Assembly (NCBI GenBank): GCA_031272075.1 | Contig: JAISUK010000069.1 | Span: 1-40,564, forward strand | Source of the DNA: Dysgonamonadaceae bacterium | Lineage (GTDB): Bacteria > Bacteroidota > Bacteroidia > Bacteroidales > Azobacteroidaceae | Length of the DNA stretch: 40,564 nucleotides | Reading direction: 5' to 3' | Part shown: positions 8,775-17,600 of the stretch, in pieces | Position numbering within the stretch: position 1 is the stretch's first letter | Layout of the letters: the number at the start of each line of letters is the position of its first letter | Made by a program: the position numbers and the translations under genes | Notes under the pieces: model-generated | Databases searched by the model: none | Seen by the model: only the letters and a program-made list of their open reading frames with translations | Told to the model about the DNA's origin: nothing

Positions 8775-9287
8775 TTAAAATTTGAATACCACGCCGGCAG
8801 AAAGTATGATAAGCTCACTTCCTGTCCCGTAACGGAGTTCGACATTCCCTACCATGTTTTCACTCAGGTCATAATCGAGACCGCCGCCCAGATTCAAGCC
8901 AAATTCGGAAGCTGATGCGCTCACGTTGTAATCATATCCCATATATTCACCGGAAGCGCTTGCCGTTGCTTTGGAGAGACCCAAACCGGCCAACGGATAT
9001 ACCGTTAGTTTTTCACCCGCCTTGAACAGGTAATGCGCGTTGACGCTGAAATCCCACATGCTGACATAGTCTTTTTTCAAGAAGTAGGTGAATACCCCTT
9101 CCAACCTGATCGGGCTGGTTACATTGTAACGAAACTTGGCGCCGATACCGATGCTGCTCCATCCGTCGCCGGAACCATAATTCAAACTTCCGCCTGCGGC
9201 TTTGTCGCCGGCTTCTTGAGCGAATACACTTGCTGACATGAATACAGCGATAATCACTACTAAACTTTTCAAAATACCTTTTTTCAT
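8775..9287 (-). CDS. Small outer-membrane beta-barrel (porin-like) protein
   Basis: A 170-residue protein with a clean signal peptide (MKKGILKSLVVIIAVFMSASVFAQ). The mature part is a series of amphipathic alternating strands (IGIGAKFRYNV, IRLEGVFTYFL, WDFSVNAHYLF, YPLAGLGLS, FGLNLGGGLDYDL, GNVELRYGTG, LIILSAGVVFKF) and ends in phenylalanine, the usual assembly signal. This is an eight-stranded barrel of the OmpW/OmpX size class. Ligand or pore function cannot be told. It is the first gene after a Bacteroidota promoter that carries the 18-bp inverted repeat shared with two other promoters in this module, so it is likely controlled by the adjacent two-component system. Confidence 0.85.
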   Translation of the reverse strand: MKKGILKSLVVIIAVFMSASVFAQEAGDKAAGGSLNYGSGDGWSSIGIGAKFRYNVTSPIRLEGVFTYFLKKDYVSMWDFSVNAHYLFKAGEKLTVYPLAGLGLSKATASASGEYMGYDYNVSASASEFGLNLGGGLDYDLSENMVGNVELRYGTGSELIILSAGVVFKF

Positions 9288-9351
9288 TTTCTAAAATTGT
9301 TAAATTGTTAATAAGTAAATCATTTATATTTGATATTAAATCTTTTTTCTG

Positions 9352-9399
9352 CAAAGTTACGACCGGAATTTTCGCGTGTCAATAGCCAATTTTGGCTAT
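9352..9399 (-). promoter_or_regulatory. Promoter with upstream 18-bp inverted-repeat operator, for the barrel/Yip1 genes
   Basis: Read on the minus strand: inverted repeat with arms ATAGCCAA and TTGGCTAT (9382-9399), TTGACA at its downstream edge acting as the -33 element, 22 nt from the repeat to the -7 box TAACTTTG (9352-9359). A further single arm (AATTTTGGCTAT, 9411-9422) sits 23 bp further upstream and overlaps the stop codon of the previous gene. The repeat abuts the -33 box, the usual place for an activator. Two other promoters (11543-11590 and 14402-14449) have the same layout. Confidence 0.8.
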
Positions 9400-9418
9400 A
9401 TTGCACAACAAATTTTGG

Positions 9419-10510
9419 CTATCCCGTGATTTTATTCCCGCATTTTCCGCAAAATTTGACGCCCGAAGCGACCGGCGCTCCGCACTGCGAACAATAAACC
9501 AATTTCTGCGTAACCACTTCTGCTTGCGCACTTTGAGCCGAAGCTGCGGTTGTGGAGCCTGCGGTCGGAGGCGTTTCTGAAGGCACATTCGTTGCCGGAG
9601 CAGGTGAAACTTCCGCCTTTTTCAGCAATTCGCCGAATTTCGACGACATGCCTTTCAGTTTGCCGTAGAGGTCGAACGTGATCTGCGTAGTCGGCGCCAC
9701 CGCCATGTACGACGACATCATCTTGACCAAAATCCAGGTGTCGATAAACGCATATTTGATGGTGTAGGCCGTCAGCAAAGCCAGGACAAACCCGATGATT
9801 CCGGTTCCTTCCGTGACGGCTCCCGTCAGGCGTATTACGGCGATGAAGAGCAATGCTGCAACCACCACGACGAGCGCGAACACCAGTATCACCACAAACA
9901 TGGTCACGGCGGCATTCTTGAGCAGCGTTTTCCAGTTTTGCGCATAGATGACAACCCCATCGGCAGCGCTCTTGTAGGCACTCTGGGTTTCGTTATAGAA
10001 AGTATAACCGAGGCAACATTCGTCCACGTAACCCAGCGAGATGTCGATAAAGAATTTTCCGAGTTTCGACAACGCATCTGCTCCGGGAATGCCGCCCAGC
10101 ATGCCAACCGTTCGGCCGAAGAGGTTTTGCAACTGTTTCACTGCCCCTCCCACCAATTTGTCGATCACAAAATAGACATTTGCTGTGCCGAATCGATTTT
10201 TCACCATCCGCACACCGGTTTTGAACGGCGCTTCAGGGATGGAGCCGTCACGAAACGCTTGCGCGATGACCGCCACATGGCCGGCCTTCAAGAGATAGCC
10301 GAGGTAATGTCTGAAGATGAAGTTGATGATGCCCAGCAACGAGAGCCAAATAAGAAACAAGACAACACTTACGCCTTTACTGCCGAACATCCAAGCAAGC
10401 CCCATCAATACAGCAAACAGCAGCGCGGCCACCAGGATATGCAAGACTCCAACCAGCAGTTTGAGCCAGCAGAACTGCATTGTTCCCGAATAAACTTCTC
10501 CGGCTTTCAT
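9419..10510 (-). CDS. Multispanning membrane protein with a C-terminal zinc ribbon
   Basis: I do not recognise a named family for the main body. The 363 residues contain hydrophobic segments at about 14-40, 46-68, 198-228 and 238-262. A proline/alanine/serine/threonine-rich linker (about 300-330) leads to a C-terminal zinc ribbon with Cys pairs at about 340/343 (CSQCG) and 354/357 (CGKCG). The zinc ribbon is of the same type as in the upstream gene (10514-10975), from which it is separated by three bases. A membrane body with a cytoplasmic ribbon tail suggests a scaffold or sensor rather than an enzyme. Its stop codon overlaps the single operator arm of the next promoter. Confidence 0.75.
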   Translation of the reverse strand: MKAGEVYSGTMQFCWLKLLVGVLHILVAALLFAVLMGLAWMFGSKGVSVVLFLIWLSLLGIINFIFRHYLGYLLKAGHVAVIAQAFRDGSIPEAPFKTGVRMVKNRFGTANVYFVIDKLVGGAVKQLQNLFGRTVGMLGGIPGADALSKLGKFFIDISLGYVDECCLGYTFYNETQSAYKSAADGVVIYAQNWKTLLKNAAVTMFVVILVFALVVVVAALLFIAVIRLTGAVTEGTGIIGFVLALLTAYTIKYAFIDTWILVKMMSSYMAVAPTTQITFDLYGKLKGMSSKFGELLKKAEVSPAPATNVPSETPPTAGSTTAASAQSAQAEVVTQKLVYCSQCGAPVASGVKFCGKCGNKITG

Positions 10511-10513
10511 TCT

Positions 10514-10975
10514 TTATTCCTCCATTTTTTGTCCACATTCATTGCAAAAACGGCTGCCTGCGGGGACTTCCGCGCCGCAATTCGTGCAGAACCGTTTGGG
10601 CGCCGACAGTTTCGTGCCGCACTCGCTGCAGAAGCCTGCTCCTTCGTGATTCGTTGCGCCGCATCCAGGGCAACGGCGCGCTTCTTCTTCCTGCGCGGCT
10701 TTTTTCTTCGCTTCCACTTCGTCGGACGCGGCTTTGATGCGTTCTTCTACTGCACGGCGGGCATTGGCCAGCGCGTCCAGTTCTGTACGGATTTCCGGAT
10801 AACGGTCTGCGCCGCCGTCGGCATACAGTTGCCTTCCGAGTTTTGCAAAGATGAGGTTCTCTTTTTCTGAGAGATCTTTCAGTTCATTCTGCGCCTTGTA
10901 GGCTTTCAATTCGGGATTTCCCTGATCGGGGATAATGTCCGCCAATCCTTTTACCAGTCCATCTAAAAGTCCCAT
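10514..10975 (-). CDS. Double zinc-ribbon protein with an N-terminal coiled coil
   Basis: A soluble 153-residue protein. Residues 20-100 are charged and helical (heptad-like, with a KKKAAQEEEARR run) and probably form a coiled coil. Two zinc ribbons follow: Cys102/105 with Cys116/119 (CPGCG, CSECG) and Cys130/133 with Cys144/147 (CTNCG, CNECG). All eight ligands are present. Such tandem ribbons usually mediate protein contacts, not catalysis. It lies 55 bases after the lipoprotein gene and three bases before the membrane zinc-ribbon gene, so the three are almost certainly one operon. A shared ribbon type in two adjacent genes suggests their products bind each other or a common partner. Confidence 0.8.
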   Translation of the reverse strand: MGLLDGLVKGLADIIPDQGNPELKAYKAQNELKDLSEKENLIFAKLGRQLYADGGADRYPEIRTELDALANARRAVEERIKAASDEVEAKKKAAQEEEARRCPGCGATNHEGAGFCSECGTKLSAPKRFCTNCGAEVPAGSRFCNECGQKMEE

Positions 10976-11030
10976 GGTTTTCTGTAATTAAATATTAATT
11001 AATGGTATAATTTGATGTTTCTTTTCTAGT

Positions 11031-11471
11031 TTATTTCGATTTCGGCTTAGAAATCAACACGCCCGCTTGTCCATCAGCCCAGGAAAGGAGCACGGAATAG
11101 CCCGCTTCATTCTCGGCAGAATACATGTAGGAATCGCCGCCACTCTCGAAGGCATTGGCGGTAAAACCGGCCTTTTTCACTTTTTCGGCATATTCTTTCA
11201 CTTTTTCGATGGTGGTTTTATCAAAAGTGACGGAAAACCCCAATACCGAAGAACCGGAAGCGCCGCACTTGATGTCCGGCTTGGGCAATACTTTGGTGTA
11301 TTCATTGTCCGGCCAGCCGGCAGATTGGGTTTGTTTGGCATCCAATTTTTTCGTGATCTCCTTTTCAAGAGAAGAAATCGGATCTTTTTGCTTGTCTTTA
11401 CTTCCGCACGCGACAGCAAACAGCGCCAGGGTCAGGATCATCAATCCTGTTTTAAAACTTTCTTCTTTCAT
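11031..11471 (-). CDS. Small lipoprotein, first gene of the zinc-ribbon operon
   Basis: The 146-residue product has a lipoprotein signal peptide with lipobox FAVAC followed by GSKDKQKD. I choose the ATG at 11471 (MKEESFKTGL) because the signal peptide begins there; upstream in-frame TTG and ATG codons would add a non-signal leader. The mature part has a charged linker and then an alpha/beta domain (VTFDKTTIEKVKEYAEKVKKAGF, YSVLLSW, AGVLISK). I do not recognise a characterised family. It is transcribed from the promoter at 11543-11590, which carries the inverted-repeat operator, and heads the operon with the two zinc-ribbon genes. It may be the extracytoplasmic part of the same module. Confidence 0.75.
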   Translation of the reverse strand: MKEESFKTGLMILTLALFAVACGSKDKQKDPISSLEKEITKKLDAKQTQSAGWPDNEYTKVLPKPDIKCGASGSSVLGFSVTFDKTTIEKVKEYAEKVKKAGFTANAFESGGDSYMYSAENEAGYSVLLSWADGQAGVLISKPKSK

Positions 11472-11542
11472 TCTGCACATTATTTTAGAGTTATTAATCA
11501 ATTGTTTTTAATTGCTATTTTTAGTTTGATGTTAAATCGATG

Positions 11543-11590
11543 CAAAACTACAACCGGAATTTTTGCATGTCAATAGCCAATTTTGGCTAT
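11543..11590 (-). promoter_or_regulatory. Promoter with upstream 18-bp inverted-repeat operator, for the lipoprotein/zinc-ribbon operon
   Basis: Minus strand: inverted repeat (11573-11590) identical in sequence to the one at 9382-9399, TTGACA at its edge, then 22 nt to the -7 box TAGTTTTG (11543-11550). The spacer also resembles that of the 9352 promoter (both contain AAAATTCCGGT), so the two promoters look like duplicates. The repeat lies about 140 bp upstream of the divergent histidine-kinase gene. Confidence 0.8.
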
Positions 11591-11688
11591 ATTTTTAAAA
11601 ATCGACGCTGCAAGCCTTCCAGGGGCACTTTTGAAATAATTGAAAAATTTTTTTATTTAATTGTAACATTATTAATAAAATAATTACT

Positions 11689-11696
11689 TATTTTTG
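11689..11696 (+). promoter_or_regulatory. Probable -7 box (TATTTTTG) of the two-component operon
   Basis: The box fits TAnnTTTG and lies 36 nt before the proposed start of the kinase gene in an AT-rich stretch. No inverted repeat adjoins it; the nearest one is about 100 bp upstream and belongs to the divergent promoter. Confidence 0.45.
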
Positions 11697-11732
11697 TGAT
11701 CAATAACTTAAAACAAAAGTAGTGTGTCATCT

Positions 11733-13730
11733 ATGATAATAGATATTGTTTATACTCTATTTATAAGATCTATTGGGAGGGGCAATTTATTCCGTTCTGG
11801 AGTGTTGTCGGCGTTGCTCTTCTGTGGTTCTGCTTGCAATCATACCGACAAGTCTGATTACGAGTCGACCCCTGCTCGCCGACATCAATCGGACAGCATC
11901 GTCTACTACAATCTGAAAATCGATTCTCTGATCAAGTGGAACGACCGCTTTGCCGCCGACGGCGACAAATACGGCATGATGTATGCACAGCGCGAATTGG
12001 GCATCCTCTATCGCGACAAAGAGGGTGATTTTGTCAAGGCGGTCGAACACCATAAAAACGCGTTATCCATCGCCGAAGAGTTGAATGACACCATCGAAAT
12101 TATCCGCATCCTGAATAATCTGGGGACAGACTTCCGTCGCTCCGGCATCTGGGAGGAAGCCTCCGCCGCACATTACCGAGCACTGAAATACATCAGCAAT
12201 TACAGCGACCAGGAATCGCCCATGTTTATAAAAAACAAGTCGATCACATACAATTCGTTGGGCAATATTTTTATGGGATTACGCAACTTTCCGGTCGCCG
12301 ATTCGCTGCTCCGCATCGCGCTCAGCCTGGAAACACAGATGAACAGCGACCGCGGAAAGGCGATCAATTATGCCAATCTCGGCTCCATCTTTGAGAAACG
12401 CAATCTCTACGATTCGGCGTTGTATTATTTTGAAAAAACGCTCGAAGCAAACCTGGCATCGAGATACGAAGTAGGCATCTCGCTCAGTTATAACAATCTG
12501 GGACGCATGGCTGAATACCGTAAAGATTATGCCGGAGCGCTCGACAACTATATGAAGGCCTACGATTTGATGAAAAAACGCAACGACCGCTGGAACTGGC
12601 TGGAAGCCAGCATGTCGATCGTCCGCCTGTATGTCAACACAGGCAAGCTGACCGAAGCCAAACGCTACCTCGACGAGGCGGAAGAAACCGTCAAACGGAT
12701 CAATTCGCACCGCCACTCGGAATATTTCTATGAAATGAAATACCGGTATTTTGAAAAAAAGGGCGACTACCGCCTTGCGCTCGAAAACTATATCTTGAGC
12801 GCCGCCCACGCCGACAGCGTGAAAAATATCAACAACAACAACCTCGTCCACAGCCTGAATCTGAAATACGAAACCGAACAGCGCGAAAATCAAATCACAC
12901 TCTACAAAACATCGCTGAAACAAAAACAGCTGACCGTAATCATGCTGATTGCAGGACTGCTGGTGGCGCTGATGTTCCTTCTCCTCCTGTCGTACCTGTT
13001 TCGCATGCGCACCAAGCGTAATCAAGCACTCGAAGAGATGAACGCTACGAAAGACAAATTTTTCAGCATCATTTCGCACGACCTGAAAAATCCGGCGTTT
13101 GCCCTGCGCGACGCCTTACAACTGCTTTTGACCAGCAGCGCATCGTGGAATACCGAAACGCTTTCGGAATATTATTCCGAACTGCTTAAGTCGGCCGACA
13201 GTCAGGTGGAATTGCTTTACAACCTGTTGAATTGGGCGCAAGTGCAAACCAACCGGATGATCTATCAACCCGAATTATTCGACCTGGCAAAAACGTTGGA
13301 GTCAGAAATTCCGCTGATTCAAAAAATGGCGACCAACAAAAATATCCTGTTTCAGGTATCTATGCCCGATCAGGCGCTCGTGACAGGCGACAGCAATATG
13401 CTTTCGACTGTGATCCGCAATTTATTGACCAATGCCGTGAAGTTTACCGAATCGGGCGGCAAAGTGACTTTTACCGTCGAACGCAAAAGCGCGCATCCGG
13501 ACAATACACACTGCGTGATTTCGGTCGCCGACACCGGCCTCGGCATGAGTCGCGAACTGATCGAAAGCCTCTTCCGTCTCGACAGCCGACATTCGCATCA
13601 AGGCACAGCGGGCGAACAAGGTAGCGGATTGGGGTTGATTGTTTGCAGGGAATTGCTTGAGAAACACGGGTCGACCCTGCATATAGAGAGTGAAATCGGT
13701 AAAGGCAGTCTGTTTTGGTTTGAATTATGA
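11733..13730 (+). CDS. TPR-containing sensor histidine kinase
   Basis: The kinase has an extracytoplasmic N-terminal part (to about residue 400) made of tetratricopeptide-like repeats (YNSLGNIFMGLRNFPVADSLL, INYANLGSIFEKRNLYDSALYYF, YNNLGRMAEYRKDYAGALDNY and others), one membrane span (about 403-427), then HisKA and HATPase_c domains. Phosphoacceptor His is in FFSIISHDLKNP (near residue 449); the N box is RNLLTNAVKFT, G1 is DTGLGM and G2 is GSGLGL. The N-terminus is hydrophobic with a possible lipobox-like GSAC. I use the ATG at 11733; a GTG nine bases upstream is the alternative. The stop overlaps the response-regulator start by four bases. TPR sensors of this build in Bacteroidota often respond to protein or peptide partners; the stimulus is unknown. 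Confidence 0.92.
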   Translation: MIIDIVYTLFIRSIGRGNLFRSGVLSALLFCGSACNHTDKSDYESTPARRHQSDSIVYYNLKIDSLIKWNDRFAADGDKYGMMYAQRELGILYRDKEGDFVKAVEHHKNALSIAEELNDTIEIIRILNNLGTDFRRSGIWEEASAAHYRALKYISNYSDQESPMFIKNKSITYNSLGNIFMGLRNFPVADSLLRIALSLETQMNSDRGKAINYANLGSIFEKRNLYDSALYYFEKTLEANLASRYEVGISLSYNNLGRMAEYRKDYAGALDNYMKAYDLMKKRNDRWNWLEASMSIVRLYVNTGKLTEAKRYLDEAEETVKRINSHRHSEYFYEMKYRYFEKKGDYRLALENYILSAAHADSVKNINNNNLVHSLNLKYETEQRENQITLYKTSLKQKQLTVIMLIAGLLVALMFLLLLSYLFRMRTKRNQALEEMNATKDKFFSIISHDLKNPAFALRDALQLLLTSSASWNTETLSEYYSELLKSADSQVELLYNLLNWAQVQTNRMIYQPELFDLAKTLESEIPLIQKMATNKNILFQVSMPDQALVTGDSNMLSTVIRNLLTNAVKFTESGGKVTFTVERKSAHPDNTHCVISVADTGLGMSRELIESLFRLDSRHSHQGTAGEQGSGLGLIVCRELLEKHGSTLHIESEIGKGSLFWFEL

Positions 13731-14374
13731 TAAAAACAATTATTGTTGAAGATCACAGCTTGATCCGTTTTACTTTGAAAACGGCGCTCACGAACGCCCA
13801 CACCGATATTCAGGTTGTGGGAGAAGCCGAATCGGGAGCGGAGTTGTTCCGTTTGCTCGAAACCACAACGCCCGACATCATCCTGCTCGACATCGCTCTG
13901 CCGGATATCAGCGGCATCGTTATTGCCCGCCGACTGAAAAAAGAGCGCCCCAAGATCAAAATTCTCGCGATCTCGGCAGAAAAAGAGATTGAAGTAGTAC
14001 AGTCGCTGCTCGACATCGGCATCGAAGGATTCATCTCGAAACAAAGTGGAAATATCGAAGAGATTATCAATGCCATCCATTCGATAATGAACGGAGTGGA
14101 ATATTTCGGGAAAGACATCGCAGCATTGATTTATGCCATTTATGTATCACGGAAAAAGACAACCGAAATCACCCCGGAATTTACTGCCCGCGAGCGAGAA
14201 ATCATCCTCCTGTGTCGCGACGGCCTGGTGGCCAAAGAAATTGCCGACCGCTTGTGCATCAGCCTCAATACCGTCCACAACCATAAAAAGAATATTTTCC
14301 AAAAACTCGGCATCAACAGCACCCTCGAAATGGTGCAATACGCCCTGAAACACCGGATCATCAACATCAGCTGA
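13727..14374 (+). CDS. LuxR/NarL-family response regulator
   Basis: Cytoplasmic transcription factor, partner of the upstream kinase (ATGA overlap). The receiver domain (residues 1-120) has the acidic pocket at Glu8/Asp9, the phosphoacceptor Asp55 (ILLDIALPD) and the conserved Lys in FISKQ. Residues about 148-205 form a LuxR-type helix-turn-helix (FTAREREIILLCRDGLVAKEIADRLCISLNTVHNHKKNIFQKLG). LuxR-type regulators bind as dimers to short inverted repeats of 16-20 bp. Three identical 18-bp inverted repeats (9382-9399, 11573-11590, 14402-14419) lie around this gene pair, each at the edge of a promoter, and are the obvious candidate targets. That link is inference from position. Confidence 0.93.
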   Translation: MIKTIIVEDHSLIRFTLKTALTNAHTDIQVVGEAESGAELFRLLETTTPDIILLDIALPDISGIVIARRLKKERPKIKILAISAEKEIEVVQSLLDIGIEGFISKQSGNIEEIINAIHSIMNGVEYFGKDIAALIYAIYVSRKKTTEITPEFTAREREIILLCRDGLVAKEIADRLCISLNTVHNHKKNIFQKLGINSTLEMVQYALKHRIINIS

Positions 14375-14401
14375 CCTCTGCTGAGCGATCATTTCTTCAA
14401 T

Positions 14402-14449
14402 ATAGCCAAAATTGGCTATTGACAACGACAAAATCCCATATTACTTTTG
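14402..14449 (+). promoter_or_regulatory. Promoter with upstream 18-bp inverted-repeat operator, for the 62-residue protein
   Basis: Plus strand: ATAGCCAA/TTGGCTAT inverted repeat (14402-14419), TTGACA at its edge, 22 nt to the -7 box TACTTTTG (14442-14449). The spacing is identical to the two minus-strand promoters at 9352 and 11543, although the spacer sequence here is different. It lies 27 bases after the response-regulator stop. Confidence 0.78.
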
Positions 14450-14468
14450 TCGTCATATTCTATTAAAA

Positions 14469-14657
14469 GTGGAAGCGACAAAAACAAATAAAGAAGAAAT
14501 CCTCGCTTTGGCAGAACATGCCATGCGTTATACAAGCCTACTCATCAACCAAAGCGACAGCTGGTTGACGGAAGAAGAGGGGCAGGAAAACAGTATGCGA
14601 TCCTATCTGAAAAAAGAAAGGAAGCAAGTCAATATGCGCAATAACATTCCGCATTAA
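14469..14657 (+). CDS. Small charged protein of unknown function under the operator-bearing promoter
   Basis: A frame of about 62 residues follows the promoter at 14402-14449. A longer reading from a TTG at 14412 is impossible as it starts inside the operator, upstream of the transcription start; the GTG at 14469 is the first suitable codon after it. The product is hydrophilic and helical with acidic and basic patches (KTNKEEILALAEHAMRY, EEEGQENSMRSYLKKERKQ) and has neither signal peptide nor membrane segment. I recognise no family. The frame overlaps the end of the convergent macroglobulin gene by four bases. Coding status rests on position behind a regulated promoter and the uninterrupted frame; a small RNA from the same promoter is an alternative. 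Confidence 0.5.
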   Translation: MEATKTNKEEILALAEHAMRYTSLLINQSDSWLTEEEGQENSMRSYLKKERKQVNMRNNIPH

Positions 14658-17600
14658 TTTCCTACAACCACCCTCGACCCGCTGGTGTGGGACACAAATT
14701 CGGGAGCATACAAGCACTGTATGGTGGTAACTCCTTCCGAATAGATCCCTTCACGAGCAACAAATACCGGATATTCAAACACATACGTCCCTTTTGGCAA
14801 ATTATAGAAATAGAAATTTGTCGAAGCATCCTTGACGGCTTGATAGTAAACGACTTGTTCTTTCCATTGTGTTCCCGACAGTTGTTCGGCAGGTTCAAAG
14901 CAAGATGCCCGCATGTCTTTCAGCATCACATATTCCATGTCGCGGTCGTTGCGTACGGTCAATCGAACGATGGCTTTATCGCCTACCTGCAACGGTTCGG
15001 ACGAAGTCACGGGAACCAGCGTTTTTCCGGCGCCGGAGATTTTTTCCACAAACACCCGTTTCTCGACATTGAGCCCTGTTTTTGCTTGGGTGATGGCCTC
15101 CAATTGCTCATAATATTGCCAATACAAAGCGCCCCAGGCAGGATTGTCGTTGGTTTTCGTCAACACGACGGTTCCCATGGCAGGCGTGATATCGCCCTTT
15201 TCATAAACTTGCTTGAGGTAGCCGGTTCCCGCTTCGCCGGCGCTGGTGTCCACACTGCGACCTCCCAATGTAATCGCGGGTTGCGTGTCCGTTTCCAGCC
15301 ACGCGCTACCGGTCTGAAGCAGTACAGATACAGCATTGACGGTTGCCGGAACGCTTTCCCACGCCTGGGTTTGCTTTTGTTTCAACAGCCAGCATTTCAT
15401 TTTGTCCATTTCTGTTTTCGGTGCGTTCCTCGCAGCGAACGCTTCCATGACAAACGTATGGATGGTCGTTGCACTTTGCGACATAAAAGTTTGCATGTTG
15501 TTGTTCGCCCAATACATGCCCAGATCGTCTTTGTAAGAAGCGTGTTCCCGCAGCGATGCGAGTATTGCGTCGGCAATGTCGGTTTTTCCGTTTTTTGTCA
15601 AGTGCAAGACCATCAGTGCGCGGTTATACAAGTTGGTATTCTCTGCCCAATGATTTTCGATAATCTTGTCGTAAAATGCGATCGCTTCCTTGAGTTCGTC
15701 GGCCGGGGTATCTTCATAAGCACCACGGACGAGCAGATATTCCAGTTCGTAGGTAGAGATTGATGTTTTGTTTTCCCAATCCGGATTGTGCTCCTTAAAG
15801 CGTTTGAAATGATCGATAAAGCGGTCGTCGATAAAGCGTACCGCAGTCCGCAGCATATACGACAGTTCGTTGGTCGATTCCGGCACATTCATCGCCTGGA
15901 GCCGACTCATGCCGTACAATATCCATTGTGTGATCGATACGTTAGAATACATGCCTTTGAACCACGACCAGCCGCCGTCGGGCAATTGCAATTCTTTCAG
16001 TTTGGCAATCGCCGTCGCAGACAAGTTGGCTGCACGATTCACATCAAACAACCGATGCAGTTGCTGCTTCTGTTCCGTCTCATTTTTTGCATCCATCACC
16101 CACGGCGTCTCTTCCAGCAACGTCGCTTTCAGTTCCGGATGCTTTTCGAGGTTAGAATGGAGGGTTTCGTGGACGTCGGCCTGTTTTGTCCAGACATCGA
16201 TGACCTGCTTGATTTTTGGCGTACTGTTGGCGATGGCAACGGCCATCGAGTTGGAATAATATGCAGCAAACCAAGAAAGGACATCGTCATTCGACGGCTG
16301 CGTGATGGCCGGAAGCGCCTGTACCGCATACCAGACCGGATTAGCAGTAAATTCCAGGGTCAAACGGTAGTTTTCCAGGGTCTTGGAACGATTTTTGGCC
16401 AGTTTATTCAAAGTGTAGGTCTGTTTTCCTTTCTTGAAGCTATTGATCGGCAGACTTTCGGTGACCATCATTCGATTCGGGAGCACAGGCAAGAGATGCT
16501 GCTCACCGTCGCTGAAATGCTCGGAGACGGCAACCACTCGGCAAACGGTCATTTCCAGTCCCTGCGGCACATCGAATGTCCAGGCGACGGGCGCAGTCTT
16601 TCCGGGATCGACGCTGAATGTCCTGTCGCGCTGCGCCGCTACAATGGTCGTTTCTTCGGTCACAGGATCAAAAAAGGCAATCGTCGCCGTTCCCTTCACG
16701 ACCGAATCCGACAGGTTGGAGATGTCGGCTGCAATCGTCACACGGTCGCCGCAGCGGATGAACCGCGGCATATTGGGGGTGATCATCAGTTTTTTACGGC
16801 TGACCGCCTCACGGACGAGACTGCCGTATTCCAGTGTTTGGGTATGCGCCAACGCCATCAGCTTCCAGGAGGTATTGCTTTCCGGCACCGTGAAAGCGAT
16901 CACGACTTCGCCTGCTTCGTTGGTATGGAGTTGCGGATAAAAGAAAGCTGTCTCGTTCAGGTTTTGCCGGATTTGCGGACCCGTGTCTGATTCGGTATTG
17001 CCGCCACTTATAACCGGAGATTCTTTCAACGACAGCGCATCTGACTTTGCAACAACAACTTGGCGTTCTAAAAGTTCGATGCCCCGGTTTTGGGCTGGAG
17101 CAGTAGAAGTACGCACCGCGCCCACTACCGCGCCCTTCAACATCGGAGCATTTCCGTAAAAGAGAACTCCCTCTCGACCAAAATTGAGGCTGAACAAATT
17201 GAGAGCGTCGTAAATCAACGAAGGATAAGCATTGATATAACGCCAAGGTGACGACACATTTTTCTGTTGCGTGCGGAACTCTTCGCCAGAATACTGCAGA
17301 AACGCCATCGTTGCAGCCGGATATTGTGGATTGAAATGCCAGGAATGGCCTGACAGTTTATCCAGCGATCGGTCGTACATGCCGGCAAGGATTTCTGCGG
17401 CAACGGCCTCGCCCGCTTTGTCTTTTACCGACAGTTTCCACTGTTCCTGCTGTCCGGGCAACAGGCGATCTCGGAACACTTCCATATTGAGTTTCAGCGA
17501 TTTGTCCGGTTTTTTCTTGGTTAACCGAACGGTTTGCTCGAAAAACTTCGAATCCTTGACAAAGGTAAAGCATACCAAAACGCCGTCGCCATACGATTCT

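Noticed and set aside
9382..9399. The inverted repeats as parts of an insertion sequence or CRISPR
   Set aside because: Only three single copies occur, kilobases apart, each bound to a promoter with fixed spacing; no transposase or spacer structure is present.
9938..10870. A 310-codon plus-strand frame across the zinc-ribbon genes
   Set aside because: It is antisense to two genes with clear zinc-ribbon and membrane features and has the composition of a shadow frame.
14412..14468. TTG at 14412 as start of the small protein
   Set aside because: It lies inside the inverted repeat and upstream of the -7 box, so it cannot be in the transcript of that promoter.
15788..16990. A 400-codon open frame opposite the macroglobulin gene
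   Set aside because: It lies wholly antisense to a well-supported gene, is rich in Arg, His, Phe and Cys as expected from a mirror frame, and shows no known domain.
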